64,000 nt of DNA. It comes from an uncultured Bacteroidota bacterium. Lineage in GTDB: Bacteria > Bacteroidota > Bacteroidia > B-17B0 > Aurantibacillaceae. The translations under genes were made by a program, and so were the position numbers. Under the pieces are notes generated by a model. The model was not told where the DNA came from, did not search any database, and was given only the letters and a program-made list of their open reading frames with translations. Location of the stretch: positions 1 through 64,000 of the forward strand of contig CAILKE010000004.1 in the NCBI GenBank assembly GCA_903834765.1. Reading direction: 5' to 3'. Positions 24,281 through 33,468 of this stretch are shown here, one piece after another. Positions within the stretch are counted from its first letter, which is position 1. The number at the start of each line of letters is the position of its first letter.

Positions 24281-25042
24281 TTAACTTTCTATTCTTTCAA
24301 ACTGAGCTTTAATTTCATCATACCCTTTTGCTTCCATTTCAAGAGCTAATTCTTTTCCGCCACTTTTTACAATACGTCCTTTGTATAAAATATGCACAAA
24401 GTCAGGAACGATATAGTCTAACAAACGCTGGTAGTGTGTAATGACAATGGTTGCGTTATCTTTTGATTTTAATTTGTTAACACCTGTTGCTACAATACGC
24501 AAGGCATCAATATCTAATCCACTATCCGTTTCATCTAAGATGGCTAACTTAGGATTTAACATCGCCATTTGAAAAATCTCATTACGTTTTTTTTCACCAC
24601 CGCTAAATCCTTCGTTTACACTACGACTTGCTAGTTTAGCATCTAACTCAACTAGTTTAGATTTTTCTTTTACTAATGCTAAAAAATCTTTGGCTGGCAT
24701 TTCTTCCTGACCATGGTATTTTCTGATTTCGTTTACAGCTGTACGTAAAAAATTAACATTACTTACTCCTGGAATCTCAACAGGATATTGAAACGCTAAA
24801 AATAATCCTTCACGAGCTCTATCTTCAGGAGATAATTCTAATAAGTTTTTCCCATTAAAGGTTACTTCACCTTCTGTTACATTGTAATCTTCACGACCAG
24901 CTAAAACACTTGATAATGTTGACTTTCCGGAACCATTTGGTCCCATGATGGCATGAACTTCACCAGCCTTAACTTCTAAATTTATTCCTCTTAATATTTC
25001 TTTATCGCCAATTGACGCATGTAAATTTTTAATTGATATCAT
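24281..25042 (-). CDS. sufC: Fe-S cluster assembly ATPase SufC
   Basis: SufC is the ABC-type ATPase of the SufBC2D complex. Motifs: Walker A GPNGSGKST (about 34-42), the Q-loop in FLAFQYPVEIPG, the signature SGGEKKRNEI (near 147), Walker B KLAILDETDSGLD (near 165) and the switch His in IVITHYQRLL. The 253-residue length is standard. It is 9 bases downstream of sufB on the same strand. Confidence 0.96.
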   Translation of the reverse strand: MISIKNLHASIGDKEILRGINLEVKAGEVHAIMGPNGSGKSTLSSVLAGREDYNVTEGEVTFNGKNLLELSPEDRAREGLFLAFQYPVEIPGVSNVNFLRTAVNEIRKYHGQEEMPAKDFLALVKEKSKLVELDAKLASRSVNEGFSGGEKKRNEIFQMAMLNPKLAILDETDSGLDIDALRIVATGVNKLKSKDNATIVITHYQRLLDYIVPDFVHILYKGRIVKSGGKELALEMEAKGYDEIKAQFERIES

Positions 25043-25051
25043 AATCTTTTT

Positions 25052-26503
25052 TTATCCTACTGATCCTTCTAAACTAATTGCTAATAATTTTTGTGCTTCA
25101 ACAGCAAATTCCATTGGTAATTTATTTAATACTTCCTTGCAATATCCGTTCACGATTAAGCCAATTGCTTTTTCGTTATCAATACCGCGTTGCTTGCAAT
25201 AAAACAATTGATCTTCACCAATCTTACTAGTCGTTGCTTCGTGTTCTACTATAGCTGATTTATCTTTTATTTCAATATATGGAAATGTGTGCGCTCCGCA
25301 TTTGTCGCCCATTAACAAACTATCGCATTGAGAAAAGTTGCGTGCGTTGCTAGCACCTTTTTTAATTTGAACTAAGCCTCTGTAACTGTTATTGCTAAAG
25401 CCGGCTGAAATCCCTTTTGATATAATGGTTGAACGCGTGTTCTTACCAATATGTATCATTTTGGTTCCAGTATCTGCTTGCTGATAATTATTAGTTACTG
25501 CCACTGAATAAAATTCGCCAACAGAATTGTTTCCTTTTAAAATAACCGAAGGATATTTCCATGTTACCGCAGAACCTGTTTCTACTTGTGTCCAGCTAAT
25601 TTTAGAATTGTCTTCTAAACATATTCCGCGCTTGGTTACAAAATTAAAGATACCGCCCTTGCCATCTTTATCTCCAGGGTACCAATTTTGTACAGTGCTA
25701 TATTTTACTTCAGCGTTTTTATGTGTAATAATTTCTACAACAGCAGCGTGTAATTGATTTTCATCACGTTGAGGTGCAGTACAACCTTCTAGGTAAGAAA
25801 CATAAGAATCTTCGTCTGCAATAATGAGCGTTCTTTCGAATTGCCCAGTTCCACTAGCGTTGATGCGGAAGTAGGTTGACAATTCCATTGGAGAACGAAC
25901 ACCTTTTGGAATGTAACAGAATGAACCGTCAGTAAATACTGCAGAATTTAAAGCCGCATAAAAATTATCTGTAGGAGGCACTGCCATACCCATGTATTTT
26001 TTTACTAGTTCAGGGTGGTCTTGAACTGCTTCACTAAATGAACAAAATATAATTCCTTTTTCTGCTAAAGTTTCTTTAAAGGTTGTTTTTACCGAAACGC
26101 TATCAAATACAATGTCAACAGCAATATTGCTTTGTACACCGCTTAAGCGTTTTTGCTCTTCTAAGGAAATACCAAGTTTTTCGAATGTTTTTAATAATTC
26201 TGGATCTACTTCGTCTAAACTTGCTAACTCTTTTTTAGGTTTTGGAGCAGAGTAATAAATGATATCTTGAAAATCAGGCTTTTTATATGATACATGTGCC
26301 CAAGTTGGCTCTATCATATTTTGCCAATTACGAAATGCTTTTAAGCGGAATTCCAACATCCATTCAGGTTCATTTTTTTTAGCAGAAATAAAACGAATGA
26401 TATCTTCGTTTAATCCCTTAGGCGCTTCATCTGTATCAATGTTGGTTGTAAACCCCCATTTATATTCGTTCTGTATATGTTCTTCTAGTATTTCGTTTGC
26501 CAT
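25052..26503 (-). CDS. sufB: Fe-S cluster assembly protein SufB
   Basis: SufB is the main scaffold subunit that receives sulfur from SufS and builds the cluster. The 483-residue protein shows the family stretches [50 protein letters not shown] and [19 protein letters not shown], with conserved cysteines, then [20 protein letters not shown] near the end. A 104-base gap holding a repeat element separates it from sufA. Confidence 0.96.
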   Translation of the reverse strand: MANEILEEHIQNEYKWGFTTNIDTDEAPKGLNEDIIRFISAKKNEPEWMLEFRLKAFRNWQNMIEPTWAHVSYKKPDFQDIIYYSAPKPKKELASLDEVDPELLKTFEKLGISLEEQKRLSGVQSNIAVDIVFDSVSVKTTFKETLAEKGIIFCSFSEAVQDHPELVKKYMGMAVPPTDNFYAALNSAVFTDGSFCYIPKGVRSPMELSTYFRINASGTGQFERTLIIADEDSYVSYLEGCTAPQRDENQLHAAVVEIITHKNAEVKYSTVQNWYPGDKDGKGGIFNFVTKRGICLEDNSKISWTQVETGSAVTWKYPSVILKGNNSVGEFYSVAVTNNYQQADTGTKMIHIGKNTRSTIISKGISAGFSNNSYRGLVQIKKGASNARNFSQCDSLLMGDKCGAHTFPYIEIKDKSAIVEHEATTSKIGEDQLFYCKQRGIDNEKAIGLIVNGYCKEVLNKLPMEFAVEAQKLLAISLEGSVG

Positions 26504-26514
26504 TTCTTTTAGTT

Positions 26515-26607
26515 AAAAGTTTTAAGGTTTAGAAAGTTTAGAAAGTTATTTTTAGTTACTGTTGATTATTCAACTTTCATAACCAATTAACTTTCATAAC
26601 TTTTAAA
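26515..26607. repeat. GAAAGTT/AACTTTC inverted-repeat element between sufA and sufB
   Basis: This AT-rich element fills the gap between sufA and sufB. Left copies of tttagaaagtt (26528-26548) face right copies of aactttcata (26571-26600); gaaagtta at 26541-26548 and taactttc at 26588-26595 pair exactly. It could form a hairpin in the suf transcript. Confidence 0.5.
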
Positions 26608-26934
26608 CTACACAGAGAATGATTCTCCGCAACCACAAGAACGCGTAGCGTTAGGGTTTTTAAAAATAAATCCTTTTCCGTTCAATCCGCCACTATAATC
26701 TAATTCTGTTCCTACTAAATACAAAAAGCTTTTCCGATCAACAACAACTTTTACTCCGTTATCTTCAAACAATTGATCTCCCTCTTTTAATATATTATCA
26801 AACACTAAATTGTACATCAATCCAGAACACCCTCCACCATCAACACCCACACGAATGAAAGTATCTACTGGTTTATTTTCTTCTTTAATTAAATTAATCG
26901 CGTGTTCTTTTGCTGCGTTGCTTACTGTTATCAT
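26608..26934 (-). CDS. sufA: HesB/IscA-type Fe-S carrier (SufA-like)
   Basis: This A-type carrier delivers assembled clusters to target proteins. The 108 residues carry the three conserved cysteines: GGCSGLMYNL (Cys about 36) and the C-terminal pair in RSCGCGESF (about 100-102). It is the first gene of the suf operon and is preceded by a strong Bacteroidota promoter. The name sufA is by position; ErpA or IscA would be equal labels. Confidence 0.88.
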   Translation of the reverse strand: MITVSNAAKEHAINLIKEENKPVDTFIRVGVDGGGCSGLMYNLVFDNILKEGDQLFEDNGVKVVVDRKSFLYLVGTELDYSGGLNGKGFIFKNPNATRSCGCGESFSV

Positions 26935-27000
26935 TTCCTAAGTAATTAATGGTTAGTTAATTGGTTCTTATTCTTAATTAGATTAAATCTAAATTGAGTG

Positions 27001-27032
27001 CAAAAATACCACTTTTATGGTAGGTGTGCAAA
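27001..27032 (-). promoter_or_regulatory. Consensus Bacteroidota promoter of the suf operon
   Basis: On the minus strand TTTG (27029-27032) is followed after exactly 20 bases by TATTTTTG (27001-27008), a full match to the TTTG-N19-21-TANNTTTG promoter of Bacteroidota. Transcription would start about 60 bases upstream of the sufA ATG. Confidence 0.75.
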
Positions 27033-27098
27033 TAAATAAGAGGGAAGTTTTTACGAAAAGCAGAATCAATTATTATAACAAAATATTCGAGTTGATTG

Positions 27099-27563
27099 CT
27101 AAGGATTACTTTCTTTCAATCCTTTAAACCACTCTATTAATAATAAACGCTGGGCGTCTGTTATTTTTGCTTTCTGGTGCATCCATGTATAGGAAGCCAT
27201 AGGCATTTCGTTTTTCTCAAGCATTTCAACGCATTCGTCGAGTTTGTGATTTTTTCTTTTTAATACATAGGTTCCCCATTCGGAAAAATTAAGGTGATGA
27301 CTGCCTTCATTTATATGATGTTTAATCCACCAAGATATAGGTGCAATATTGGTATACCAAGGAAATGTTGGTTGGTTAGAATGGCAATCGTAACAGGCAG
27401 TTTTTAGTAATAGAGTTACTTCAGTATTTGGAGTTGTAATTGAAATTAAATCTTTAGAAGCATCAATTGGTTTAGTAGATTTATCAATTCGGAAGGATTG
27501 GATAAATAGAAATGTGATAGCAAGAATCAAACTAATTTTTTTGAGAGAAAATCGTTTTTTCAT
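27099..27563 (-). CDS. Heme-binding domain protein (Haem_bd), single CxxCH
   Basis: The 154-residue protein has an N-terminal signal or anchor helix (about 8-24) and one heme-attachment motif, CYDCHSNQPTFPWYTNIAPIS (about 57 on; heme ligands C57, C60, H61), the typical start of the Haem_bd family of small periplasmic cytochrome-like proteins. The conserved GSHHLNFSEW and a Met in EKNEMPMASYTWMH (possible distal ligand) follow. The partner is unknown. It follows the SiaB-like gene on the same strand with a 59-base gap. Confidence 0.82.
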   Translation of the reverse strand: MKKRFSLKKISLILAITFLFIQSFRIDKSTKPIDASKDLISITTPNTEVTLLLKTACYDCHSNQPTFPWYTNIAPISWWIKHHINEGSHHLNFSEWGTYVLKRKNHKLDECVEMLEKNEMPMASYTWMHQKAKITDAQRLLLIEWFKGLKESNP

Positions 27564-27622
27564 TTAAGATGTTAGTAATAAATATGAGTTGTTAGCGTTT
27601 CTTTAATAGATAAGAAAAATGA

Positions 27623-28195
27623 TTAAAGACTAATCGTAGAATTAAGAATGAATAATGACATCTGGTCATTAATTTTTTTGAATTCTATTTTTAATTTATT
27701 TCCACTTTTCATACCTATAGTAATAAAGCCTAACCCAGCCCCACCTTTATCGCTTAATTGGTTGTTTTCCAAATGCTCTAAATAGTATGCTTTTAGAGCT
27801 TTTTCGTCTTCAAACGAATTAATGGCTTCTATTTGTTTTTCTAATGCGGATATAGAATTGTTTGCTACTAAATTAGCAGATACGAAATCTATTTTTACTC
27901 CAGTTTTGGAAACTATAAAGAAATTTGGTTGATCGCCTTCGCTACTTTTTTGACCATGTATCAATATATTTTGAAGTGTTTCTACGCTAATAAAAAATAT
28001 TTTTTTAAGAGGTCCTTTCGGGATTTCTAAAAAAGACACAACGTTTTCAACTTCGCCTTCTATTTTAGAAATAACGTCTTGAGAAATCAACCCATAATGA
28101 GAAACAAGAACTGTATGAGCCTCTTTAAATTGATTTAACTTTTGTTCATACTCGTTATGAACAAACTCTTTTTCGCTATGTGAAAATGAACTCAA
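27623..28195 (-). CDS. SiaB-like protein kinase family (DUF6272)
   Basis: The 190-residue protein resembles SiaB, a protein kinase with a diverged GHKL ATPase fold that regulates an anti-sigma-factor-antagonist in Pseudomonas. The N-box-like helix VETLQNILIHG (about 72-82) and the glycine-rich lid DKGGAGLGFITIG (about 149-161) are visible. The start is TTG: a stop codon precedes it immediately and there is no Met in the first 60 residues. It lies 9 bases after the deoxynucleoside kinase gene. No phosphatase or antagonist partner is in the window. Confidence 0.75.
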   Translation of the reverse strand: MSSFSHSEKEFVHNEYEQKLNQFKEAHTVLVSHYGLISQDVISKIEGEVENVVSFLEIPKGPLKKIFFISVETLQNILIHGQKSSEGDQPNFFIVSKTGVKIDFVSANLVANNSISALEKQIEAINSFEDEKALKAYYLEHLENNQLSDKGGAGLGFITIGMKSGNKLKIEFKKINDQMSLFILNSTISL

Positions 28196-28204
28196 CTATA
28201 ATTT

Positions 28205-28822
28205 TTATTTAAATAAGCCGTTTACTTCGCCATCAATCATTCGAATTATTTTTCCTAAATCTTCTTTACTTTCACTAAAGTTAATTTCGTCAATATCTAC
28301 AATTAATATTTTGCCACCTTCATATGTTGTTACCCATGCTTCGTAGCGCTCATTTAGTCTTTTCAAATAATCTAAACGAATTGAGTTTTCGTAATCTCTA
28401 CCACGTTTTTGTATATGTTTTACTAGGGTTGGAACCGAGGCACGTAAATATATAATTAAATCAGGCGCTTTTACCAAGCTATCCATTAATTTGAATAAGT
28501 TAAAATAATTATCATAATCACGGGTTGTCATTAAGCCCATTGCATGTAAATTTGGAGCAAAAATATAGGCATCTTCGTAAATAGTTCTGTCTTGAACTAC
28601 CTTTTGTTTACCTTGTCTGATTTCTTGAACTTGTCCAAAACGAGAGTTTAAAAAATACACTTGTAAGTTGAATGACCAACGTTGCATATCGTCATAGAAG
28701 TCATTTAAATAAGGGTTATCGTCAGCATCTTCATAATGAGGAGTCCATTTATAATGTTTGGCTAATAATGATGTTAACGTTGTTTTTCCTGACCCAATAT
28801 TTCCGGCAATAGCTATGTGCAT
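28205..28822 (-). CDS. Deoxynucleoside kinase
   Basis: This 205-residue kinase of the dNK family phosphorylates deoxynucleosides (dA/dG/dC in bacterial relatives) for salvage. The P-loop AGNIGSGKTT (6-15), the substrate helix ending FNLQVYFLNSRF (about 51-62), the DRTIYEDAYIFA motif (about 79-90, a DRS-like motif with catalytic E near the P-loop side) and the lid KRGRDYE (near 140) are present. Substrate preference cannot be told from sequence alone. Confidence 0.9.
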   Translation of the reverse strand: MHIAIAGNIGSGKTTLTSLLAKHYKWTPHYEDADDNPYLNDFYDDMQRWSFNLQVYFLNSRFGQVQEIRQGKQKVVQDRTIYEDAYIFAPNLHAMGLMTTRDYDNYFNLFKLMDSLVKAPDLIIYLRASVPTLVKHIQKRGRDYENSIRLDYLKRLNERYEAWVTTYEGGKILIVDIDEINFSESKEDLGKIIRMIDGEVNGLFK

Positions 28823-28929
28823 AATTCTCTCTTTGTAAAAATCGTCTTGTTTATAATATACTAAGATACGGTTTTATCTATATACACAAAACTTTTTAAT
28901 GTTTTTTTTCATACACTATCGCATTCCAA

Positions 28930-30153
28930 TTAATTTGCAGTTTTTAGCGTAATTTGTGGGTTGTATTTAGTAATAATTGCTTTGGTATCTTCAAAGGCTT
29001 CAGCCATTTTTTGTTTATGACTGGCATTTAAAAACGAGGGTAATTTAGTGCTATCATTATGCCATTGAGCAGGAAATAAAATGTGCATTTTTTTACCACC
29101 ATCACCTCTGTAAACCCATGTTGGCAAATAGCTTGCGCTTTTGAAGGAGTTTGTTTTTTTTGTGATATTTTTTTGAATCGTGAGTTTTAAAATAACACCA
29201 GCATCTGTATATCTCCAGTATTGGTTAGATAGAAAATTACCTAAGGAGTATGCGACAAATGCAGTATCGTTAATTGCGCTAGAATAGAGTATTTTGGTTG
29301 GACCTACTACATGGGGATGAGCTCCAATAACGATTGTAGAACCTGCATCCAAAGCAAAACGAACAGCATCTTTCTGTGCTTGTGTTGGTTCGGTAATATT
29401 TTCTAATCCCATATGATAAAAAACTAAAACAATGTCTGCGCCATTTTCTTTTGCCATTTTTATGGCGTTTGTAATTCCTGCAGAATCAATGACGTTTAAC
29501 ATATATTTATGATCTGTATGAGGATAAGCTCCATTTGTTCCGTAGGTGTAATTTAATACCCCTAACTTTATTCCTTTAATATTAAGAATGCGAATAGAAT
29601 CATGATCTCGTTGATTTAAATATGTGCCAGCATAACCTAAATCATTTTTTTTAATTACGTCGATAGTTCGCAAAAGGCCTTCTTCTCTGGTATCCATGCT
29701 ATGATTGTTGGCAGTTACTAAAAAATCGAAACCAGCTTCTTTGATTGCTTTGCAATAAGAATCTGGTGAATTAAACGCGGGGTATCCAGCATAAGGTTGA
29801 GTTGTTCCGGCAAATGTTGTTTCTAAATTCCCGATAGTGATATCGGCATCTTGTAAGTAGGGTTTAATATATTCAAAGCTTGGATTAAAATTATATTCGC
29901 CATTAGGTAATTTAGCATTATTCGTTTGTGGCAAATGACACATTAAATCGCCCACTAAATTGATGGTTATTTCAGAAATAGAGTCGGGGATATAGTTTAA
30001 GTTAGGCTCATAAATGATTTCTTTGTTATTTTTAGTATCGAATTTAGTATCTTCTTTTATCTCAATGTTTACAGCCTTTTGAGAAGATGTACATTTATTT
30101 CCTAGTAATAAAATAAGAAATATAGAAAAGGCAATATAAATGAATTTTGGCAT
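28930..30153 (-). CDS. CapA-family metallophosphatase-like lipoprotein
   Basis: The 407-residue protein belongs to the CapA/PgsA group with a calcineurin-like fold, linked to poly-gamma-glutamate capsule in Bacillus but common in bacteria without a capsule. The motifs INLVGDLMCHLPQ (near 64-76), IGNLETTF (near 105), TANNHSMDTREEG (near 144-156) and IGAHPHVVGP (near 275) carry the metal ligands. The N-terminus has a hydrophobic helix and a Cys (LLGNKC) that could be a lipid site, although Lys at -1 is unusual. It precedes no capsule genes here. Confidence 0.85.
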   Translation of the reverse strand: MPKFIYIAFSIFLILLLGNKCTSSQKAVNIEIKEDTKFDTKNNKEIIYEPNLNYIPDSISEITINLVGDLMCHLPQTNNAKLPNGEYNFNPSFEYIKPYLQDADITIGNLETTFAGTTQPYAGYPAFNSPDSYCKAIKEAGFDFLVTANNHSMDTREEGLLRTIDVIKKNDLGYAGTYLNQRDHDSIRILNIKGIKLGVLNYTYGTNGAYPHTDHKYMLNVIDSAGITNAIKMAKENGADIVLVFYHMGLENITEPTQAQKDAVRFALDAGSTIVIGAHPHVVGPTKILYSSAINDTAFVAYSLGNFLSNQYWRYTDAGVILKLTIQKNITKKTNSFKSASYLPTWVYRGDGGKKMHILFPAQWHNDSTKLPSFLNASHKQKMAEAFEDTKAIITKYNPQITLKTAN

Positions 30154-30158
30154 GCGTA

Positions 30159-31172
30159 TTATTTTTTAAAATCATTAAGGTAGGCATTACATATAAATTG
30201 CACTGTTTCGGTAAATGGTGTAAATGAGAGGTTTAATGTTTTTGTAATCCGAGCATTAGAATAGGTGTTTTTTTCTAAAACGGAATGAATCATATTTGCT
30301 GTAACGGTTTGTTCTTTGCCTGTAAACATGTGACGTAGCGAATCTGCCCATTTAGCAAGAGTTAGTAGGGTTTTTCCGGCATGAATATGTGGTTCCTTTT
30401 TGTGAAATTGTTTTTGAATGGTTGAAATAATTTCCTTGAAGGTATAATTGTTTTCAGAAAGTATGTATCGCTTTCCCGTTAGGTTTTTAGCAACAAGCGC
30501 AATCATACAATTAGCTACATCTATTGCATTTACTATAGCACTAGATCCGTTAGTATAAAATGGAGTGCCTTTATAACAGGTAGGTATTAATTTACCCGAA
30601 CTCTGATTCCAAAAACCCGGACCTAAGATGATACTTGGATTAACGATAACAGCATTTAAGCCTTCTTCGATGCCACGCCAAACCTCGCGTTCGCCGTTAT
30701 ACTTACTAATTGCATAATCACTCGCAATGGGAGATGATTTCCAATAAACGGATTCATCAATGTTTTGTGTAATATCTGGATTTTGCAAAGTCGCAATAGA
30801 GCTCACATGACAAAGTGTTTTGATGTTTTTTTCTAAACAAGCGTTGACAATATTTGCTGTGCCTTCTGCATTTATTTTATATAATTGTTTGATGTCTTTT
30901 TTATTGAAAGATACAAAGCCGGCACAATGATAAACCACATCAACCCCTTCTATAGCATCTAATACTGAATAAATATCACAGATGTCGGCATCTATCCATT
31001 TAATTTGTTGAAACAGTGATTCGTAATCTGATGTATAGTATGAAAACAATTTTTTTGTTTTCGTAGTATCACTGCTCAATCGTTTTATAGCTACAACAGT
31101 TTTTTTTTGTCTTAATAGTTGTAAAGCAACATGTGCGCCTACTAATCCTGTTGCTCCTGTTATTAAATTCAT
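30159..31172 (-). CDS. NAD(P)-dependent epimerase/dehydratase (extended SDR)
   Basis: This 337-residue extended short-chain dehydrogenase has the nucleotide motif TGATGLVGAHV (about 5-15), the VYHCAGFVSF segment near 80, and the catalytic YxxxK in DYAISKYNGE near 150, with Ser in CHVSSIATL. Related proteins act on nucleotide sugars, dihydroflavonol-like compounds or 3-beta-hydroxysteroids; the substrate here is unknown. It lies 5 bases before capA on the same strand and 2 bases after the PAP2-like gene, so the three form an operon. Confidence 0.85.
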   Translation of the reverse strand: MNLITGATGLVGAHVALQLLRQKKTVVAIKRLSSDTTKTKKLFSYYTSDYESLFQQIKWIDADICDIYSVLDAIEGVDVVYHCAGFVSFNKKDIKQLYKINAEGTANIVNACLEKNIKTLCHVSSIATLQNPDITQNIDESVYWKSSPIASDYAISKYNGEREVWRGIEEGLNAVIVNPSIILGPGFWNQSSGKLIPTCYKGTPFYTNGSSAIVNAIDVANCMIALVAKNLTGKRYILSENNYTFKEIISTIQKQFHKKEPHIHAGKTLLTLAKWADSLRHMFTGKEQTVTANMIHSVLEKNTYSNARITKTLNLSFTPFTETVQFICNAYLNDFKK

Positions 31173-31174
31173 GA

Positions 31175-31807
31175 TTATAAAAATCTAAATAGTTGGGCTA
31201 ACCCAAATAAACAAAACTGCATCAAACAGCCAACAATAAAGCCGGCGTATACTTGACTCGGAATATGAGCACGTAATTGTAATCGTGCAAATCCAATTAT
31301 GCCGGCCAATAAAATACTTACAGAAATAGCTGTAAAAACAGGCATTTGCATATAATAACAAAATGCAAGCAGTACACCAAACACTCCGCCAATTCCAATT
31401 AGGTGAGCGCTAATTTGCCACCATATTGAAATAATTGCCGTTAATAAAATACATAAGCCACCGCCTAAAACGAACAGCTTAACGGCAGGCCAAATATTAA
31501 AATCGTATATCAGATAAAACAATCCAAAATAACAAAAGGCTGTCATGATCAATGGAAAAATGCGCTCTTGACGATTTTCTAACTTGATAGAGGATATGTA
31601 TTTTAATTTAAAGAGAATGAATAGGTTTATAACAGGAATAAAAAATGTGAATACGAATACCATTAAAATAATGGCAATTTTTGTTTTGAATGGGGTATAA
31701 ATAGCATAAATACTATTAGATAAGCCAAAAAACACTAGTAAGCAACCGTAAGTTGCCATTAGTAATGGGTGTAATATAGTAGAAATAATTGTGGCTATTT
31801 TTTGCAT
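31175..31807 (-). CDS. PAP2-like membrane phosphatase homologue
   Basis: The 210-residue protein has about six transmembrane helices. The WWQISAHLIGIGG (about 128-140) and GFARLQLRAHIPSQVYAGF (about 171-189) segments follow the SGH and RxxxxxH motifs of PAP2 lipid phosphatases; the Arg, two His and Ser expected at the site can be placed, but the first KxxxxxxRP motif is replaced by KLENRQERIFPL. It is therefore PAP2-like, and the activity is uncertain. It leads the operon with the SDR and CapA genes. Confidence 0.75.
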   Translation of the reverse strand: MQKIATIISTILHPLLMATYGCLLVFFGLSNSIYAIYTPFKTKIAIILMVFVFTFFIPVINLFILFKLKYISSIKLENRQERIFPLIMTAFCYFGLFYLIYDFNIWPAVKLFVLGGGLCILLTAIISIWWQISAHLIGIGGVFGVLLAFCYYMQMPVFTAISVSILLAGIIGFARLQLRAHIPSQVYAGFIVGCLMQFCLFGLAQLFRFL

Positions 31808-31978
31808 GTTATAGATTGCTAATTTACACTAATTTATGTTTATACGTTTTAGTTTTTCATTAGAATAACTTCGGAAGAAAATCGAAGGATGTTATCTACA
31901 TGGATATTGTGAAAAACTAATTTTAGGCTTCCCATCTCACTAAAAACAAATCTGCATCTTTATTGAATTACAATAGTT

Positions 31979-33427
31979 ATGCATAAACCTTTTTACACAT
32001 TGTTTTTTTTAGGATTAATATTTATGATGCTAGCTGCTATCAGTATGGTGTTTCCTGAGAAGGGATTTTATATCACAGAATCGTATAGCATACATTATCC
32101 TACTTTGCAATCGCTGTTTGGTTCTAGTAAAGAAGAAAAAAAAGATATTTCAGCGATTATCGCTTTAGCAGATACAGAAGAAAAGGTAACTGAAAATAAT
32201 AGTAAGGCTGCAGAAATAACAGCCATTGAATTAAAGGACACCGCTATTAAATTAAACACAAGCATACAATATAAAAACGCGACTAAAAGCGCTATGGCTA
32301 ATTTTTTTAATTCGTTAGCAAATATTAATAAGGAGGAAAAAAGTATTCGGATTCTCCATTATGGCGATTCGCAAATAGAAGGCGATCGTATCAGCGATTA
32401 TTTGAGATTAAAATTACAAAATTTATATGGCGGCGAAGGCCCCGGATTGGTTTCCTTTATGCCTGTAGCACCAAGCGTGGTTAATAAAATTTCGTGGAGT
32501 ACTAATTGGGATAGATATTCTGTATTTGCAGGTAAAGACAAACGCGTGAAACATACTAATTTTGGAGCATTAGCACACATTACTCGTTTTTGCGGATACA
32601 CGACGTTAACTGACACAACTCAATATAAATCAGCATGGGTAAAAATTGTGACGAGCAAGAATGGTGGAGCGAAGGCTGGCGCATATAAAAAAATAAAATT
32701 ATTTTATGGTGGAGCCCAAGCTAAAACACATGTGGAATTATATGAAAATGGTTCGTTAAATAATTCGGATTCATTACTAAGTGGTGGTAATTTTAATATT
32801 AAAGAATTTAATTTGAATCACCCGGCTTTATTACATGAGTTTAAATTTAAGGGCAAGGATAGCCCTGATTTTTATGGCATTTCGCTCGAGAGCGGCAAAG
32901 GAATCATGGTAGATAATTTTGGATTGCGCGGCAGCTCAGGAACATTTTTCAATCAAATTAATTTCACTCAGCTTAAAAACTTTTATGATTATTTGAATAC
33001 GAAATTGATTATTCTTCAATTTGGTGGGAACGCACTACCGTATATTAAAACAAAAGAACAAGCGGATAATTTCGGGTTGTATTTGAAAGTACAAATAGCT
33101 ACTATTAAAAAATTAGCACCTCAAGCATCTGTATTGGTTATAGGACCAGCAGACATGAGTGTGAAAGAAGGAGCAGATTACGTTACACATCCTCAATTGG
33201 AAAACTTACGTGACGCTATTAAAAAAACAGCCTTTGAATACGATTGTGCATTTTTCGACATGTATAATTGCATGGGTGGCCATAACAGTATGCTTACATG
33301 GGTGGAGCAGGGAATTGGTGCAAAAGATTATATCCATTTTAGTTCAGGTGGTGCACGCAAAATAGCCGTATTGCTTTATGCTTCATTGATTAATGATTAT
33401 AATGCGTTTGTAAAGAGCAACAAATAG
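31979..33427 (+). CDS. SGNH/GDSL hydrolase, membrane-anchored
   Basis: This 482-residue protein begins with a transmembrane or signal helix (about 5-24) and a ~100-residue linker, then an SGNH esterase domain. Block I is LHYGDSQIEGDR (about 125-136; Ser nucleophile in GDSQ), the oxyanion Asn is in QFGGNALPYI (block III, near 350), and the DxxH pair lies in AKDYIHFSSGG near 457. It starts a three-gene set with a second SGNH protein and an MBOAT acyltransferase, so it probably transfers or removes O-acetyl groups on a polysaccharide in the periplasm. Confidence 0.85.
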   Translation: MHKPFYTLFFLGLIFMMLAAISMVFPEKGFYITESYSIHYPTLQSLFGSSKEEKKDISAIIALADTEEKVTENNSKAAEITAIELKDTAIKLNTSIQYKNATKSAMANFFNSLANINKEEKSIRILHYGDSQIEGDRISDYLRLKLQNLYGGEGPGLVSFMPVAPSVVNKISWSTNWDRYSVFAGKDKRVKHTNFGALAHITRFCGYTTLTDTTQYKSAWVKIVTSKNGGAKAGAYKKIKLFYGGAQAKTHVELYENGSLNNSDSLLSGGNFNIKEFNLNHPALLHEFKFKGKDSPDFYGISLESGKGIMVDNFGLRGSSGTFFNQINFTQLKNFYDYLNTKLIILQFGGNALPYIKTKEQADNFGLYLKVQIATIKKLAPQASVLVIGPADMSVKEGADYVTHPQLENLRDAIKKTAFEYDCAFFDMYNCMGGHNSMLTWVEQGIGAKDYIHFSSGGARKIAVLLYASLINDYNAFVKSNK

Positions 33428-33468
33428 AATTAATAGACAATAGAGATAGAGGAGACCAAGGGACTAAT

